64,000 nucleotides of DNA from ZC4RG30 sp046347045 (GTDB lineage Bacteria; Pseudomonadota; Gammaproteobacteria; Steroidobacterales; Steroidobacteraceae): positions 1 to 64,000 of the forward strand of contig JAXMGX010000015.1 of NCBI GenBank assembly GCA_046347045.1, read 5' to 3'. The notes under the pieces are model-generated. The model made no database searches, was not told where the DNA came from, and was given only the letters and a program-made list of their open reading frames with translations. A program made the translations under genes and the position numbers. The first letter of the stretch is position 1. Each line of letters begins with the position of its first letter. This document shows positions 53,515 to 61,918 of this stretch, piece after piece.

Positions 53515-54135
53515 ATGGCCCGAACCAAGAGCAGCGCGAGCTGGCTGTCGCGACACCTGAGCGACCCCTTCGTCAAGCAGGCGCAGAAGGATGGCTACCG
53601 CTCGCGCGCGGCGTACAAGCTGATCGAACTGAACGAGAAGGACAAGCTGATCCGCCCCGGCATGCGCATCCTGGATCTCGGGTCCGCCCCAGGAGGATGG
53701 TCACAGGTGGCCGGCAAGATCGTGGGCGACAAGGGTCGCATCCTCGCCACCGACATCCTGCCCATGGAAGCCATCCGCAACGTGGATTTCATCCAGGGCG
53801 ATTTCAACGACGAGGCCATCGTGCAGCAGCTTCTCGGATGGCTGGGCGGTGGCAAGCTCGATCTGATCATCTCGGACATCGCGCCCAACATCACCGGCAT
53901 CGCCTCCGCAGACCAGGCGTCGTCCATCTACTTCCTCGAACTCGCGCTCGACACCGTGCTGAAGACGCTGAAGCCTGGCGCCACCTTCGTGGCGAAGATG
54001 TTCCAGGGCGCGGGATCGGATGAATACCTGAAGCAGTTGCGCGCGCACTTCGAGAAGGTGCTGATCAGGAAGCCAGCGGCCTCGCGCAAGGAATCGCGCG
54101 AGGTTTACCTGGTTGCAAGAGGCTTCAAGGGCTAG
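53515..54135 (+). CDS. rlmE: 23S rRNA (uridine-2'-O)-methyltransferase RlmE (FtsJ/RrmJ)
   Basis: A 206-residue RlmE. The SAM motif is DLGSAPGGWSQ (54-64), and the catalytic tetrad K35, D121 (SDIAPN), K161 and E196 matches RrmJ K38/D124/K164/E199 with a constant shift of three. It methylates U2552 in the 23S A loop. In Escherichia it is paired with ftsH; here it stands alone, divergent from the FAD gene and overlapping the stop of the next gene convergently by four bases. Confidence 0.95.
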   Translation: MARTKSSASWLSRHLSDPFVKQAQKDGYRSRAAYKLIELNEKDKLIRPGMRILDLGSAPGGWSQVAGKIVGDKGRILATDILPMEAIRNVDFIQGDFNDEAIVQQLLGWLGGGKLDLIISDIAPNITGIASADQASSIYFLELALDTVLKTLKPGATFVAKMFQGAGSDEYLKQLRAHFEKVLIRKPAASRKESREVYLVARGFKG

Positions 54136-54884
54136 AAGCTTTCGTCCGCGCGCAGGTAGCGCCACTTGCCCTGCGGCAGGCCGCCCAGCATCACGTTGCC
54201 ACTGCGCACGCGCTTCAGGCCCGTGACGTACAGCCCGACCATCTCGCACATGCGGCGGATCTGGCGCTTGCGGCCCTCGCGCAGAACGAAGCGCAGCTGC
54301 GCCTCGTTCTGCCAGCTGACGCCCGCGGGCCGCAGCTTCACGCCGTCGAGCGTCAGGCCATGCTGCAGCCGGCGCAGGCCATCGGCTGACAGCGAGCCGT
54401 CCACCCGCACCAGGTATTCCTTTTCGATGTCGGAATCCTGGCCGATGAGCTGCTTCGCGACGCGGCCGTCCTGGGTCAGCACCAGCAGCCCCGTGGAGTC
54501 GATGTCGAGCCGGCCGGCCGGCGCGAGGCCCTGCAGGTGGGCCGGGCTGAACTTCACGGGGGAGGTGTCGCCGGACCAGCGGTTCTCGGGGCGGATCAGC
54601 ACGACGGCGGGCTCGTAGCCGTCCTCGGCCTGCCCGGACACATAGCCCACGGGCTTGTGCAGCAGGATGGTGACCTGGCCCGACTGGTGGGCCCGGGCGG
54701 CCGGGTCCACCTCTATGCGGGCGGCTGGGGAGACGCGGGTTCCCAGGGTGTCCACCACCTGGCCATCCACCCGTACCCAGCCGTTGACGATCCAGGTCTC
54801 GGCCTCGCGGCGGGAACACAGGCCCAGCTCGCCCATGCGCTTGGACAGGCGGGGGAGGTCCGGAGGGGGCGTGGAGCGGGTCAT
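54132..54884 (-). CDS. RluF-like rRNA/tRNA pseudouridine synthase
   Basis: A 250-residue synthase with an N-terminal S4 domain (LSKRMGELGLCSRREAETWIVNG) and a catalytic domain containing D127 in GRLDIDSTGLLVLTQDG and the C-terminal REGRKRQIRRMCEMVGLYV. This pattern, with LPQGKWRYL near the end, is closest to the RluF branch (U2604 of 23S rRNA). Its last four bases overlap the end of rlmE. A second S4-type synthase in the window is the RluB-like one at 26037. Confidence 0.85.
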   Translation of the reverse strand: MTRSTPPPDLPRLSKRMGELGLCSRREAETWIVNGWVRVDGQVVDTLGTRVSPAARIEVDPAARAHQSGQVTILLHKPVGYVSGQAEDGYEPAVVLIRPENRWSGDTSPVKFSPAHLQGLAPAGRLDIDSTGLLVLTQDGRVAKQLIGQDSDIEKEYLVRVDGSLSADGLRRLQHGLTLDGVKLRPAGVSWQNEAQLRFVLREGRKRQIRRMCEMVGLYVTGLKRVRSGNVMLGGLPQGKWRYLRADESF

Positions 54885-54961
54885 GGGGCCGCAATCCTAA
54901 CGGTTGCTGCGATGCAGCATGGGTGCCTCGAAGATATTGCAATCTGCATGCCCCAAGGGGG

Positions 54962-54990
54962 TTGTTCCCGGGAAGTGTGATGCATATACT
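54962..54990 (+). promoter_or_regulatory. Promoter for the rplC-led S10 operon
   Basis: TTGTTC (54962-54967), 17-base spacer, TATACT (54985-54990), then discriminator TCGCGCCCCTTTTCGCC, nearly the same as at the str promoter. Predicted start near 54997, about 180 bases before rplC. Confidence 0.75.
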
Positions 54991-54996
54991 TCGCGC

Positions 54997-55175
54997 CCCT
55001 TTTCGCCGTCGGCTATTCCGGCGGCCCGCGTTTACGGATGCGGAATCGGGTTAGGTTGGCCACGCAAAAAGGCCAATACCACTCGAGCCACGCGAGATGC
55101 TGCTTTGCGCAGCCCAATCGCCTGTCTCGCGTGCACCTGCCCGATTCTTAGCTGCTGCGAACAGAGGATTGCGAG
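54997..55175 (+). promoter_or_regulatory. Structured 5' leader of rplC
   Basis: A 180-base leader that can fold into TTGGCC/GGCCAA (55056-55076) and a long-range 9-pair stem CACGCGAGA/TCTCGCGTG (55089-55133) enclosing a GCTGC/GCAGC hairpin (55099-55113), ending just before the ribosome-binding site GAGG. In Escherichia the S10 leader upstream of rpsJ is bound by L4; here such a role could have moved to rplC. This is inference. Confidence 0.5.
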
Positions 55176-55883
55176 ATGACTATCGGTCTGGTCGGCCGCA
55201 AGTGCGGCATGACTCGAGTTTTCACTGAAGCCGGCGAATCCGTGCCCGTCACGGTCGTCGAAGTGCTGGCCAATCGCGTCACCCAGGTGAAGAACCAGGA
55301 CGGCGACGGTTACCGCGCCATCCAGGTCACTTACGGCAAGCGTCGTCCGCAGCTGTACAGCAAGGCCGTGAATGGCCACTACGCCAAGGCCAAGGTCGAG
55401 CCGGGCAAGTCGCTGGTGGAATTCCGCCTCGAGGCGAACGAAGCCGCCGACGTGCAGCCGGGCACCGAATTCACCGCCGAGATCTTCAAGGCCGGCCAGC
55501 TGGTCGACGTGACCGGCACCACCATCGGCAAGGGCTTCGCGGGCACGATGAAGCGCCACAACTTCGCCGGCGGCCCCGCCTCGCATGGTCACTCGGTGAC
55601 GCATCGCGCCCCGGGCTCGATCGGCCAGCGCCAGACGCCGGGCCGCGTGTTCCCCGGCAAGCGCATGTCCGGCCACATGGGTGTGGTCCGCCGCACCACC
55701 GAGAACCTGAAGGTCATCGAGATCGATGTCGCCCGCAACCTGCTGCTGATCAGCGGCGCGGTGCCGGGTTCGGAAGGTGGCGAGGTGATCGTGCGTCCGT
55801 CGGTGAAGGCTGCGCGCCTGGCCCGTCGCAAGAGCATCACGCCGAGCAAGAAGGCCGACGCGAAGAAAGACGGCAAGAAGTAA
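55176..55883 (+). CDS. rplC: 50S ribosomal protein L3
   Basis: A 235-residue L3 beginning MTIGLVGRKCGMTRVF, with GTTIGKGFAGTMKRHNFAGGPASHGHS and PGRVFPGKRMSGHMG, the loop reaching the peptidyl-transferase centre. The tail from about 212 (RKSITPSKKADAKK) is a Lys-rich extension longer than the 209 residues of Escherichia. First gene after the split in the S10 operon. Confidence 0.98.
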   Translation: MTIGLVGRKCGMTRVFTEAGESVPVTVVEVLANRVTQVKNQDGDGYRAIQVTYGKRRPQLYSKAVNGHYAKAKVEPGKSLVEFRLEANEAADVQPGTEFTAEIFKAGQLVDVTGTTIGKGFAGTMKRHNFAGGPASHGHSVTHRAPGSIGQRQTPGRVFPGKRMSGHMGVVRRTTENLKVIEIDVARNLLLISGAVPGSEGGEVIVRPSVKAARLARRKSITPSKKADAKKDGKK

Positions 55884-55897
55884 GGCCTGAGAAAGTC

Positions 55898-56503
55898 ATG
55901 AAACTCAAAGTCGCCAACGGTGGTGCCGAGCTGTCGGTCTCCGACACGAATTTCGGTGCCGAGTACAACGAGGCGCTGGTGCACCAGCTGGTCACGGCCT
56001 ACATGGCCGCGGGCCGCGCCGGCACCAAGCGCCAGAAGAGCCGCGCCGAAGTGCGTGGCGGCGGCCGCAAGCCGCACTCGCAGAAGGGCACGGGCAGCGC
56101 CCGCGCCGGCTCGATCCGCAGCCCGATCTGGGTTGGCGGCGGCCGCGCGTTCGCCGCGCGCCCGCGCAACTACGAGCAGAAGGTGAACCGCAAGATGTAC
56201 CGCGCCGGCCTGCGCTCGATGCTGGGCCAGCTGGTGCGCACGGATCGCCTGGTCGTCACCGAGACGTTCGCCGTGGCCGAGGCCCGCACGAAGCTGCTGG
56301 TCGAGCAGCTGAAGAAGCTGTCGGTCGACAACGCGCTGATCGTGATCGAGGCGCAGGACGACAAGCTGATGCTGGCCGCGCGCAACCTGCCGCACGTCGA
56401 GGTGATCACCGTCGCCGACGTGAACCCGGTGGCGCTGGCCTCGTACGACAAGGTGCTGATGACCGTCGGCGCCGTGAAGATGATCGAGGAGCGTCTGCAA
56501 TGA
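55898..56503 (+). CDS. rplD: 50S ribosomal protein L4
   Basis: A 201-residue L4 with the internal loop RGGGRKPHSQKGTGSARAGS lining the exit tunnel. In Escherichia L4 also represses the S10 operon, making it the likely ligand of the rplC leader here. It begins 14 bases after rplC and overlaps rplW by ATGA. Confidence 0.97.
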   Translation: MKLKVANGGAELSVSDTNFGAEYNEALVHQLVTAYMAAGRAGTKRQKSRAEVRGGGRKPHSQKGTGSARAGSIRSPIWVGGGRAFAARPRNYEQKVNRKMYRAGLRSMLGQLVRTDRLVVTETFAVAEARTKLLVEQLKKLSVDNALIVIEAQDDKLMLAARNLPHVEVITVADVNPVALASYDKVLMTVGAVKMIEERLQ

Positions 56504-56805
56504 GCCGCGAGCGCCTCGCCACCGTGCTGGTGGCGCCCCACATCACGGAAAAGACCGCGCTGGCCATGCAGAACGCCAACCAGTACGCGTTCCGCGTGCG
56601 CCGTGACGCGAACAAGACCGAGATCAAGCAGGCCGTCGAGCTGATGTTCGACGTCAAGGTCGCCGGCGTGCAGGTGTCGAACGAACCGGGCAAGGACCGT
56701 CGTTTCGGCAACCGCATCGGCCGCACCCAGGACTGGAAGAAGGCTTACGTGCGTCTGGCCGATGGCCAGGCGATCGACTACGAAGCCCAGGCGATGAAGA
56801 AGTAA
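56500..56805 (+). CDS. rplW: 50S ribosomal protein L23
   Basis: A 101-residue L23 (VAPHITEKTALAMQNANQYAFRV), lying at the tunnel exit where it docks trigger factor and SRP. Its ATG overlaps the rplD stop. Length and motifs are normal. Confidence 0.97.
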   Translation: MSRERLATVLVAPHITEKTALAMQNANQYAFRVRRDANKTEIKQAVELMFDVKVAGVQVSNEPGKDRRFGNRIGRTQDWKKAYVRLADGQAIDYEAQAMKK

Positions 56806-56817
56806 GGGTAAGGACAG

Positions 56818-57642
56818 ATGGCACTCATCAAGCTCAAGCCCACTTCACCCGGTGCGCGGTTCGTCATCAAGATCGACCGCTCGCACCTGCACAAGGGCGA
56901 ACCGTACGCGCCGCTGACCACCTCGCAGGCGAAGACCGGCGCGCGCAACCATTTCGGCCGCATCACCACGCGCCACAAGGGCGGCGGTTCGCGGCAGAAG
57001 TACCGCATCATCGACTTCAAGCGCGACAAGGACGGCATCGCCGGCACGGTGGAGACGGTCGAGTACGACCCGAACCGCACCGCGCACATCGCGCTCATCA
57101 AGTACGCCGACGGCGAGCGCCGCTACATCCTCGCCCCGAAGGGCGTGGTGCCGGGCGACGAGATCCGCTCGGGCTCCGATTCGCCCATCAAGCCGGGCAA
57201 CGCCATGGCGCTGCGCCACATCCCCGTGGGCTCGCTGGTGCACAACGTCGAGATGAAGCCCGGCAAGGGCGGCCAGCTCGCGCGCAGCGCCGGCGGCTCG
57301 GTGCAGTTCACCTCGCGCGAGGGCATCTATGCGTACATCCGCCTGAAGTCGGGCGAGACGCGCAAGGTGCACATCGACTGCCGCGCGACGCTGGGCGAGC
57401 TCGCCAACGACGAGCACAACCTGCGCCAGTACGGCAAGGCCGGCGCCAAGCGCTGGCGCGGCATCCGCCCGACGGTGCGCGGCGTCGTGATGAACCCGGT
57501 CGACCACCCGCACGGTGGCGGCGAGGGCAAGTCCGGCCAGGGCAACCCGGATCCGGTGTCGCCGTGGGGCTGGAAGACCAAGGGTTTCAAGACCCGCAAG
57601 AACAAGCGCACCTCGAACATGATCGTGCAGCGGAGGAAGTAA
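56818..57642 (+). CDS. rplB: 50S ribosomal protein L2
   Basis: A 274-residue L2 with the conserved GGGSRQKYRIIDFKR segment and the essential VMNPVDHPHGGGEG loop (His about 229) near the peptidyl-transferase centre. It starts 12 bases after rplW. Confidence 0.98.
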   Translation: MALIKLKPTSPGARFVIKIDRSHLHKGEPYAPLTTSQAKTGARNHFGRITTRHKGGGSRQKYRIIDFKRDKDGIAGTVETVEYDPNRTAHIALIKYADGERRYILAPKGVVPGDEIRSGSDSPIKPGNAMALRHIPVGSLVHNVEMKPGKGGQLARSAGGSVQFTSREGIYAYIRLKSGETRKVHIDCRATLGELANDEHNLRQYGKAGAKRWRGIRPTVRGVVMNPVDHPHGGGEGKSGQGNPDPVSPWGWKTKGFKTRKNKRTSNMIVQRRK

Positions 57643-57645
57643 GCA

Positions 57646-57927
57646 GTGCCACGTTCACTGAAGAAGGGCCCGTTCGTCGACCTGCACCTCCAGAAGAAGG
57701 TGGAGACGGCCGCGGCGAAGAACGATCGCAAGCCGATCAAGACCTGGTCGCGCCGCTCGATGATCATCCCCGAGATGGTGGGGCTCACCATCGCCGTGCA
57801 CAACGGCAAGCAGCACGTGCCCGTGCTGGTCACCGAGAACATGGTCGGCCACAAGCTGGGCGAGTTCTCCCCGACGCGCATCTTCAAGGGTCACGGCGGC
57901 GACAAGAAGGTCGCGGCCGCGAGCTAA
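57646..57927 (+). CDS. rpsS: 30S ribosomal protein S19
   Basis: A 93-residue S19 (PRSLKKGPFVDLHLQKKVE, then TWSRRSMIIPEMVGLTIAVHNG). The start is GTG, three bases after rplB, with the ribosome-binding site inside the end of rplB. It contacts the A-site finger bridge and the decoding head. Confidence 0.97.
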   Translation: MPRSLKKGPFVDLHLQKKVETAAAKNDRKPIKTWSRRSMIIPEMVGLTIAVHNGKQHVPVLVTENMVGHKLGEFSPTRIFKGHGGDKKVAAAS

Positions 57928-57931
57928 AGCC

Positions 57932-58273
57932 ATGCAGACATTCTCCAAACTCAAGTACGCGCATATCTCGCCGCAGAAGTGCCGGCTGATCGCCGACGTG
58001 GTGCGCGGCAAGCGCGTGGGCCTCGCGCTCTCGCAGCTGCGCTTCATGCCGAAGAAGGGCGCCGACCTGGTGCTGAAGGCGCTGGAATCCGCGGTGGCCA
58101 ACGCCGAGCACAACCACGGCGCCGACATCGACGAGCTGAAGGTTTCGGCCATCCAGGTGGATGCCGCGCCGCTGATGAAGCGCTTCGCCGCGCGCGCCAA
58201 GGGCCGCGGCAACCGCATCGTCAAGCGCACGAGCCATATCACCGTTCACGTCAGCGACGGCAGGAAGGAATAG
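57932..58273 (+). CDS. rplV: 50S ribosomal protein L22
   Basis: A 113-residue L22 with HISPQKCRLIADVVRGK and a tunnel beta-hairpin (MKRFAARAKGRGNRI) involved in macrolide interaction; no unusual insertion is seen. It begins four bases after rpsS. Confidence 0.97.
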   Translation: MQTFSKLKYAHISPQKCRLIADVVRGKRVGLALSQLRFMPKKGADLVLKALESAVANAEHNHGADIDELKVSAIQVDAAPLMKRFAARAKGRGNRIVKRTSHITVHVSDGRKE

Positions 58274-58275
58274 CG

Positions 58276-58986
58276 ATGGGCCAGAAGGTCAATCCGGTAG
58301 GCATCCGCCTCGGGATCACGCGTGACTGGGTATCCAAGTGGTACGCCGGCAAGAAGCAGTACGCGAACCAGATCTACACCGACTTCCAGGTGCGCCAGTT
58401 CCTGCGCAAGAAGCTCGCCGAGGCCTCGGTCAGCCGCGTGCACATCGAGCGCGCCGCCCGCAAGGTCAACGTGACGATCCACACGGCGCGTCCGGGCATC
58501 GTGATCGGCAAGAAGGGCGAGGACATCGAGAAGCTGCGCGCCGAGACGGCGAAGCTGCTGGGAATGACCACCGCCGACGTGCGGCTGAACGTAGCCGAGA
58601 TCCGCAAGCCCGAGCTCGATTCGCAGCTGGTGGCCGAGGGCATCGCGCAGCAGATCGAGAAGCGCGTGATGTTCCGCCGCGCCATGAAGCGCGCCGTGAT
58701 GAGCACGATGCGCTCGGGCGCGCTGGGCGTGAAGGTGCGCCTGTCGGGCCGCCTGAACGGCTCGGAAATCGCCCGCACGGAAATCAGCCGCGAGGGCCGC
58801 GTGCCGCTGCACACGTTCCGCGCCGACATCGACTACGCGCATGCCGAAGCCCGCACCACGTACGGCGTGATCGGCGTGAAGGTCTGGATCTTCAAGGGCG
58901 AAGTGTTCGACCAGGTGCCGGAAGCCGCCGAGGAAGCCGCCGCCGAGGGCGCCGCGCCTGCCGCCGAGCAGACGGCCACCGCCTGA
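58276..58986 (+). CDS. rpsC: 30S ribosomal protein S3
   Basis: A 236-residue S3 starting MGQKVNPVGIRLGITRDW, with the KH domain motif ARPGIVIGKKGEDIEKLR and the mRNA-entry helicase residues downstream. The C-terminus has an Ala/Glu-rich tail (about 210-236). It begins two bases after rplV; the frame is open upstream over rplV but this start is the family start. Confidence 0.97.
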   Translation: MGQKVNPVGIRLGITRDWVSKWYAGKKQYANQIYTDFQVRQFLRKKLAEASVSRVHIERAARKVNVTIHTARPGIVIGKKGEDIEKLRAETAKLLGMTTADVRLNVAEIRKPELDSQLVAEGIAQQIEKRVMFRRAMKRAVMSTMRSGALGVKVRLSGRLNGSEIARTEISREGRVPLHTFRADIDYAHAEARTTYGVIGVKVWIFKGEVFDQVPEAAEEAAAEGAAPAAEQTATA

Positions 58987-59001
58987 AGGATTTGACGAAT
59001 C

Positions 59002-59415
59002 ATGTTGCAACCGAAGCGAACCAAGTACCGCAAGCAGTTCAAGGGCCGTAACACCGGCCTTGCGCAGCGCGGCAGCCATGTGGCCTTTGGCGAATTCGGC
59101 CTGAAGGCCACCGAGCGCGCCCGCATGACGGCCCGCGAGATCGAGGCGGCGCGTCGCGCCATGGCCCGCGCCGTGAAGCGCGGCGGCCAGATCTGGGTGC
59201 GCGTGTTCCCGGACGTGCCGGTGTCGAAGAAGCCCCTCGAGGTCCGCATGGGCGCGGGCAAGGGCAACGTCGAGTACTGGGTGGCCAAGGTGCAGCCCGG
59301 CAAGATTCTGTTTGAAATGGAAGGCGTGCCCGAAGCCACGGCCCGCGAGGCGTTCCGCCTGGCCGGTGCCAAGCTGTCGGTCACCACGACCTTCGTGAAG
59401 CGGCAGGTGCGCTGA
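59002..59415 (+). CDS. rplP: 50S ribosomal protein L16
   Basis: A 137-residue L16 (MLQPKRTKYRKQFKGRNTG, VAFGEFGLKATERARMTAREIEAAR, RMGAGKGNVEYWVA) positioned near the A-site tRNA. Its Arg81-type hydroxylation motif PLEVRMGAGKG is present. It overlaps the rpmC start by one base. Confidence 0.97.
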   Translation: MLQPKRTKYRKQFKGRNTGLAQRGSHVAFGEFGLKATERARMTAREIEAARRAMARAVKRGGQIWVRVFPDVPVSKKPLEVRMGAGKGNVEYWVAKVQPGKILFEMEGVPEATAREAFRLAGAKLSVTTTFVKRQVR

Positions 59416-59618
59416 TGAAAGTGAGCGAAATGCGGAGCAAGTCCGCCAAGGAACTGACCACCGAGCTGGTCAGCCTGCGCAAGGAACAGTTTGCGCTGCG
59501 CCTGCAGCGCGCCACCGGTCAGGCCCCGAAGCCCGACCAGTTCGGCAAGGTGCGCAAGAACATCGCGCGCCTGAAGACCGTGCAGCGCGAGCTGCGCGGC
59601 CAGAAGGGGAGCAAGTGA
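59415..59618 (+). CDS. rpmC: 50S ribosomal protein L29
   Basis: A 67-residue L29 (MRSKSAKELTTELVSLRKEQFALRLQ, KVRKNIARLKTV), two helices beside L23 at the tunnel exit. It begins within the rplP stop (TGATG). Confidence 0.97.
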   Translation: MKVSEMRSKSAKELTTELVSLRKEQFALRLQRATGQAPKPDQFGKVRKNIARLKTVQRELRGQKGSK

Positions 59619-59620
59619 GC

Positions 59621-59890
59621 ATGGCTGAAGCAGCCGAAAAAGCGTCGCGCACGCTGACCGGAACGGTCGTCAGCGCCAAGACGGCCAAGACGATCGCCGT
59701 CGAGATCGAACGCGTGCTGAAGCATGCGCGTTACGGCAAGTACATCCGCCGCACCACGCGCCTGCTCGCCCACGACGAGGCCGGCACCGCCCGCGAGGGC
59801 GACACCGTGACGATCTCGCCCTGCCGCCCGATGTCGCGCCGCAAGTCGTGGGCGCTGGTGTCGGTGCTCGAGCGCGCCGCCAAGGTCTGA
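59621..59890 (+). CDS. rpsQ: 30S ribosomal protein S17
   Basis: An 89-residue S17 (LTGTVVSAKTAKTIAVEIER, then KYIRRTTRLLAHDE). ATG 59621 is chosen over GTG 59615 because it is better spaced from GGGGAG (59607-59612). It begins two bases after rpmC and is the last gene of the classical S10 set. Confidence 0.96.
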   Translation: MAEAAEKASRTLTGTVVSAKTAKTIAVEIERVLKHARYGKYIRRTTRLLAHDEAGTAREGDTVTISPCRPMSRRKSWALVSVLERAAKV

Positions 59891-59915
59891 AGGTTTCAGG
59901 TAAGGATTCGCACAC

Positions 59916-60284
59916 ATGATCCAGATGCAGACAGTGCTCAATGCCGCCGACAACAGCGGCGCGCGGACCCTGATGTGCATCAAGGTGCTGGGCGGCTCGC
60001 ATCGCCGCTACGCATCCGTTGGTGACGTCATCAAGGTGAGCGTGCAGGACGCCATTCCGCGCGGCAAGGTCAAGAAGGGCGAGGTGTACGACGCCGTCGT
60101 CGTGCGTACCGCGTTCGGCGTGCGTCGTCCCGACGGCTCGCTGATCCGTTTCGACGGCAATGCCGCCGTGCTGCTGAACCCGAAGCTCGAGCCCATCGGC
60201 ACGCGCATTTTCGGGCCCGTGACGCGCGAGCTGCGCAACCAGCGCTTCATGAAGATCATTTCGCTGGCGCCGGAAGTTCTGTAG
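59916..60284 (+). CDS. rplN: 50S ribosomal protein L14
   Basis: A 122-residue L14 (MIQMQTVLNAADNSGARTLMCIKVLGG, RPDGSLIRFDGNAAVLLN). It forms an intersubunit bridge and the RsfS silencing site. First gene of the spc set, 25 bases after rpsQ, with no terminator or strong promoter between, so S10 and spc appear joined. Confidence 0.97.
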   Translation: MIQMQTVLNAADNSGARTLMCIKVLGGSHRRYASVGDVIKVSVQDAIPRGKVKKGEVYDAVVVRTAFGVRRPDGSLIRFDGNAAVLLNPKLEPIGTRIFGPVTRELRNQRFMKIISLAPEVL

Positions 60285-60296
60285 GAATTCGCGAAG

Positions 60297-60617
60297 ATGA
60301 ACAAGATCCGCAAAGGCGATCAGGTGGTGGTGCTGTCCGGCAAGGACAAGGGCCGCACGGGTCAGGTGGCGCAGGTGCTGGCCAACGGCAAGCTCGTCAT
60401 CGACGGCATCAATGTCGTGAAGAAGCACGCCAAGGGCAACCCGCAGAAGCAGCAGCCGGGCGGCATCGTCGACAAGACCATGCCGCTGGCCGCCTCGAAG
60501 GTCGCCATCTGGAACGGCGCCGCGAAGAAGGCCGACCGCGTGGGCATCAAGACCCTGGCGGACGGCAAGCGCGTGCGCTTCCTCAAGTCGAACAACGAAG
60601 TGCTCGACGTCAAGTAA
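60297..60617 (+). CDS. rplX: 50S ribosomal protein L24
   Basis: A 106-residue L24 with a KOW motif (IRKGDQVVVLSGKDKGRTGQV), an assembly initiator of the 50S subunit. It begins 12 bases after rplN. Confidence 0.97.
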   Translation: MNKIRKGDQVVVLSGKDKGRTGQVAQVLANGKLVIDGINVVKKHAKGNPQKQQPGGIVDKTMPLAASKVAIWNGAAKKADRVGIKTLADGKRVRFLKSNNEVLDVK

Positions 60618-60628
60618 GCAAGGCATCT

Positions 60629-61168
60629 ATGAGCAGACTGCAGGAATACTACAAGTCCACCGTCCAGCCGAAGCTGGCGAAGGACCTTGGCCTGAAGAAC
60701 CCCATGCAGGTTCCGAAGATCACCAAGATCACGGTGAACATGGGCGTGGGCGAGGCCGTGGCCGACCGCAAGGTCGTGGATGCCGCCGCCGCCGACATGG
60801 CGAAGATCACCGGCCAGAAGCCGCTGATCACCAAGTCGAAGAAGGCCATCGCCTCGTTCAAGCTGCGCGAGAACCTGCCCATCGGCTGCAAGGTGACGCT
60901 GCGCGGCGCGCGCATGTACGAGTTCCTCGACCGCCTGATCACGATCGCGATGCCCCGCATCCGCGATTTCCGTGGCGTGTCCGCCCGTGCCTTCGACGGC
61001 CGCGGCAACTACACGCTGGGCGTCAAGGAACAGATCATTTTCCCGGAAATCCAGTACGACCAGATCGACCAGCTGCGTGGCATGGACATCACCATCACCA
61101 CGACGGCCGCGACCAACGAGCAGGGTCGCGCATTGCTGGAAGCATTCAATTTTCCGTTCCGCAAGTAA
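60629..61168 (+). CDS. rplE: 50S ribosomal protein L5
   Basis: A 179-residue L5 (NPMQVPKITKITVNMGVGEA, TKSKKAIASFKLRENLPIGCKVTLR), which binds 5S rRNA and the P-site tRNA elbow. It begins 11 bases after rplX. Normal length. Confidence 0.98.
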   Translation: MSRLQEYYKSTVQPKLAKDLGLKNPMQVPKITKITVNMGVGEAVADRKVVDAAAADMAKITGQKPLITKSKKAIASFKLRENLPIGCKVTLRGARMYEFLDRLITIAMPRIRDFRGVSARAFDGRGNYTLGVKEQIIFPEIQYDQIDQLRGMDITITTTAATNEQGRALLEAFNFPFRK

Positions 61169-61190
61169 CGGACCAGAGGAAACGACGGTA

Positions 61191-61496
61191 ATGGCCAAGA
61201 CAAGCATGGTCGAACGCGAGAAGCACCGGGCGAAGACGGTGCAGAAGTACGCGGCGAAGCGCGCGCAGCTCAAGGAGCTGATCCGCAGCCCGCGCACTTC
61301 CGACGAGGCCCGCGCCGAGGCGCAGGTGAAGCTGCAGAAGCTGCCGCGCGATGCGAGCCCGACGCGCGGCCGCAACCGCTGCCAGCTCACCGGCCGGCCG
61401 CGCGGCGTGTACCGCAAGTTCGGCCTGGCGCGCACCAAGATCCGCGAAGTCGCCAACCGTGGCGAAATCCCCGGCCTCGTGAAGTCGAGCTGGTAG
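61191..61496 (+). CDS. rpsN: 30S ribosomal protein S14
   Basis: A 101-residue S14 of the long, zinc-free type: the C-terminal core RNRCQLTGRPRGVYRKFGL keeps only one cysteine instead of the CxxC pairs of the zinc form. It begins 22 bases after rplE. Confidence 0.97.
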   Translation: MAKTSMVEREKHRAKTVQKYAAKRAQLKELIRSPRTSDEARAEAQVKLQKLPRDASPTRGRNRCQLTGRPRGVYRKFGLARTKIREVANRGEIPGLVKSSW

Positions 61497-61509
61497 GAGC
61501 AGTAGAAGC

Positions 61510-61905
61510 ATGAGCATGACCGATCCAGTCGCCGATCTGCTGACCCGCATCCGCAACGGGCAGAGCGCCGGCAAGGCAAACGTGAGCCTCGACTCGTCGA
61601 AGATCAAGACGGCCATCGCCCGCGTCCTGAAGGACGAGGGCTATGTCGCCGACTTCCACGTCGAGAACGACACCGGCAAGCCGCGCCTGATCATCGACCT
61701 GAAGTATTTCGAGGGCCGCCCCGTCATCGACCGCCTCGAGCGCGTGTCGCGTCCTGGCCTGCGGATCTACCGCAGCAAGAACGACCTGCCGAAGGTGCTC
61801 GGCGGCATGGGCACCGTGATCGTCTCCACCCCGCAGGGCGTGATGACCGACCGCCAGGCTCGTGCCACGGGGCAGGGCGGCGAAGTGCTGTGCATCGTCG
61901 CCTGA
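61510..61905 (+). CDS. rpsH: 30S ribosomal protein S8
   Basis: A 131-residue S8 (MTDPVADLLTRIRNGQSAGK, then STPQGVMTDRQARATGQGGEVLCIVA). A central 16S binder and, in Escherichia, the repressor of the spc operon at rplE. An S8 mimic site in this window was not identified with confidence. Confidence 0.98.
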   Translation: MSMTDPVADLLTRIRNGQSAGKANVSLDSSKIKTAIARVLKDEGYVADFHVENDTGKPRLIIDLKYFEGRPVIDRLERVSRPGLRIYRSKNDLPKVLGGMGTVIVSTPQGVMTDRQARATGQGGEVLCIVA

Positions 61906-61918
61906 GGTTGCCAAGAAC

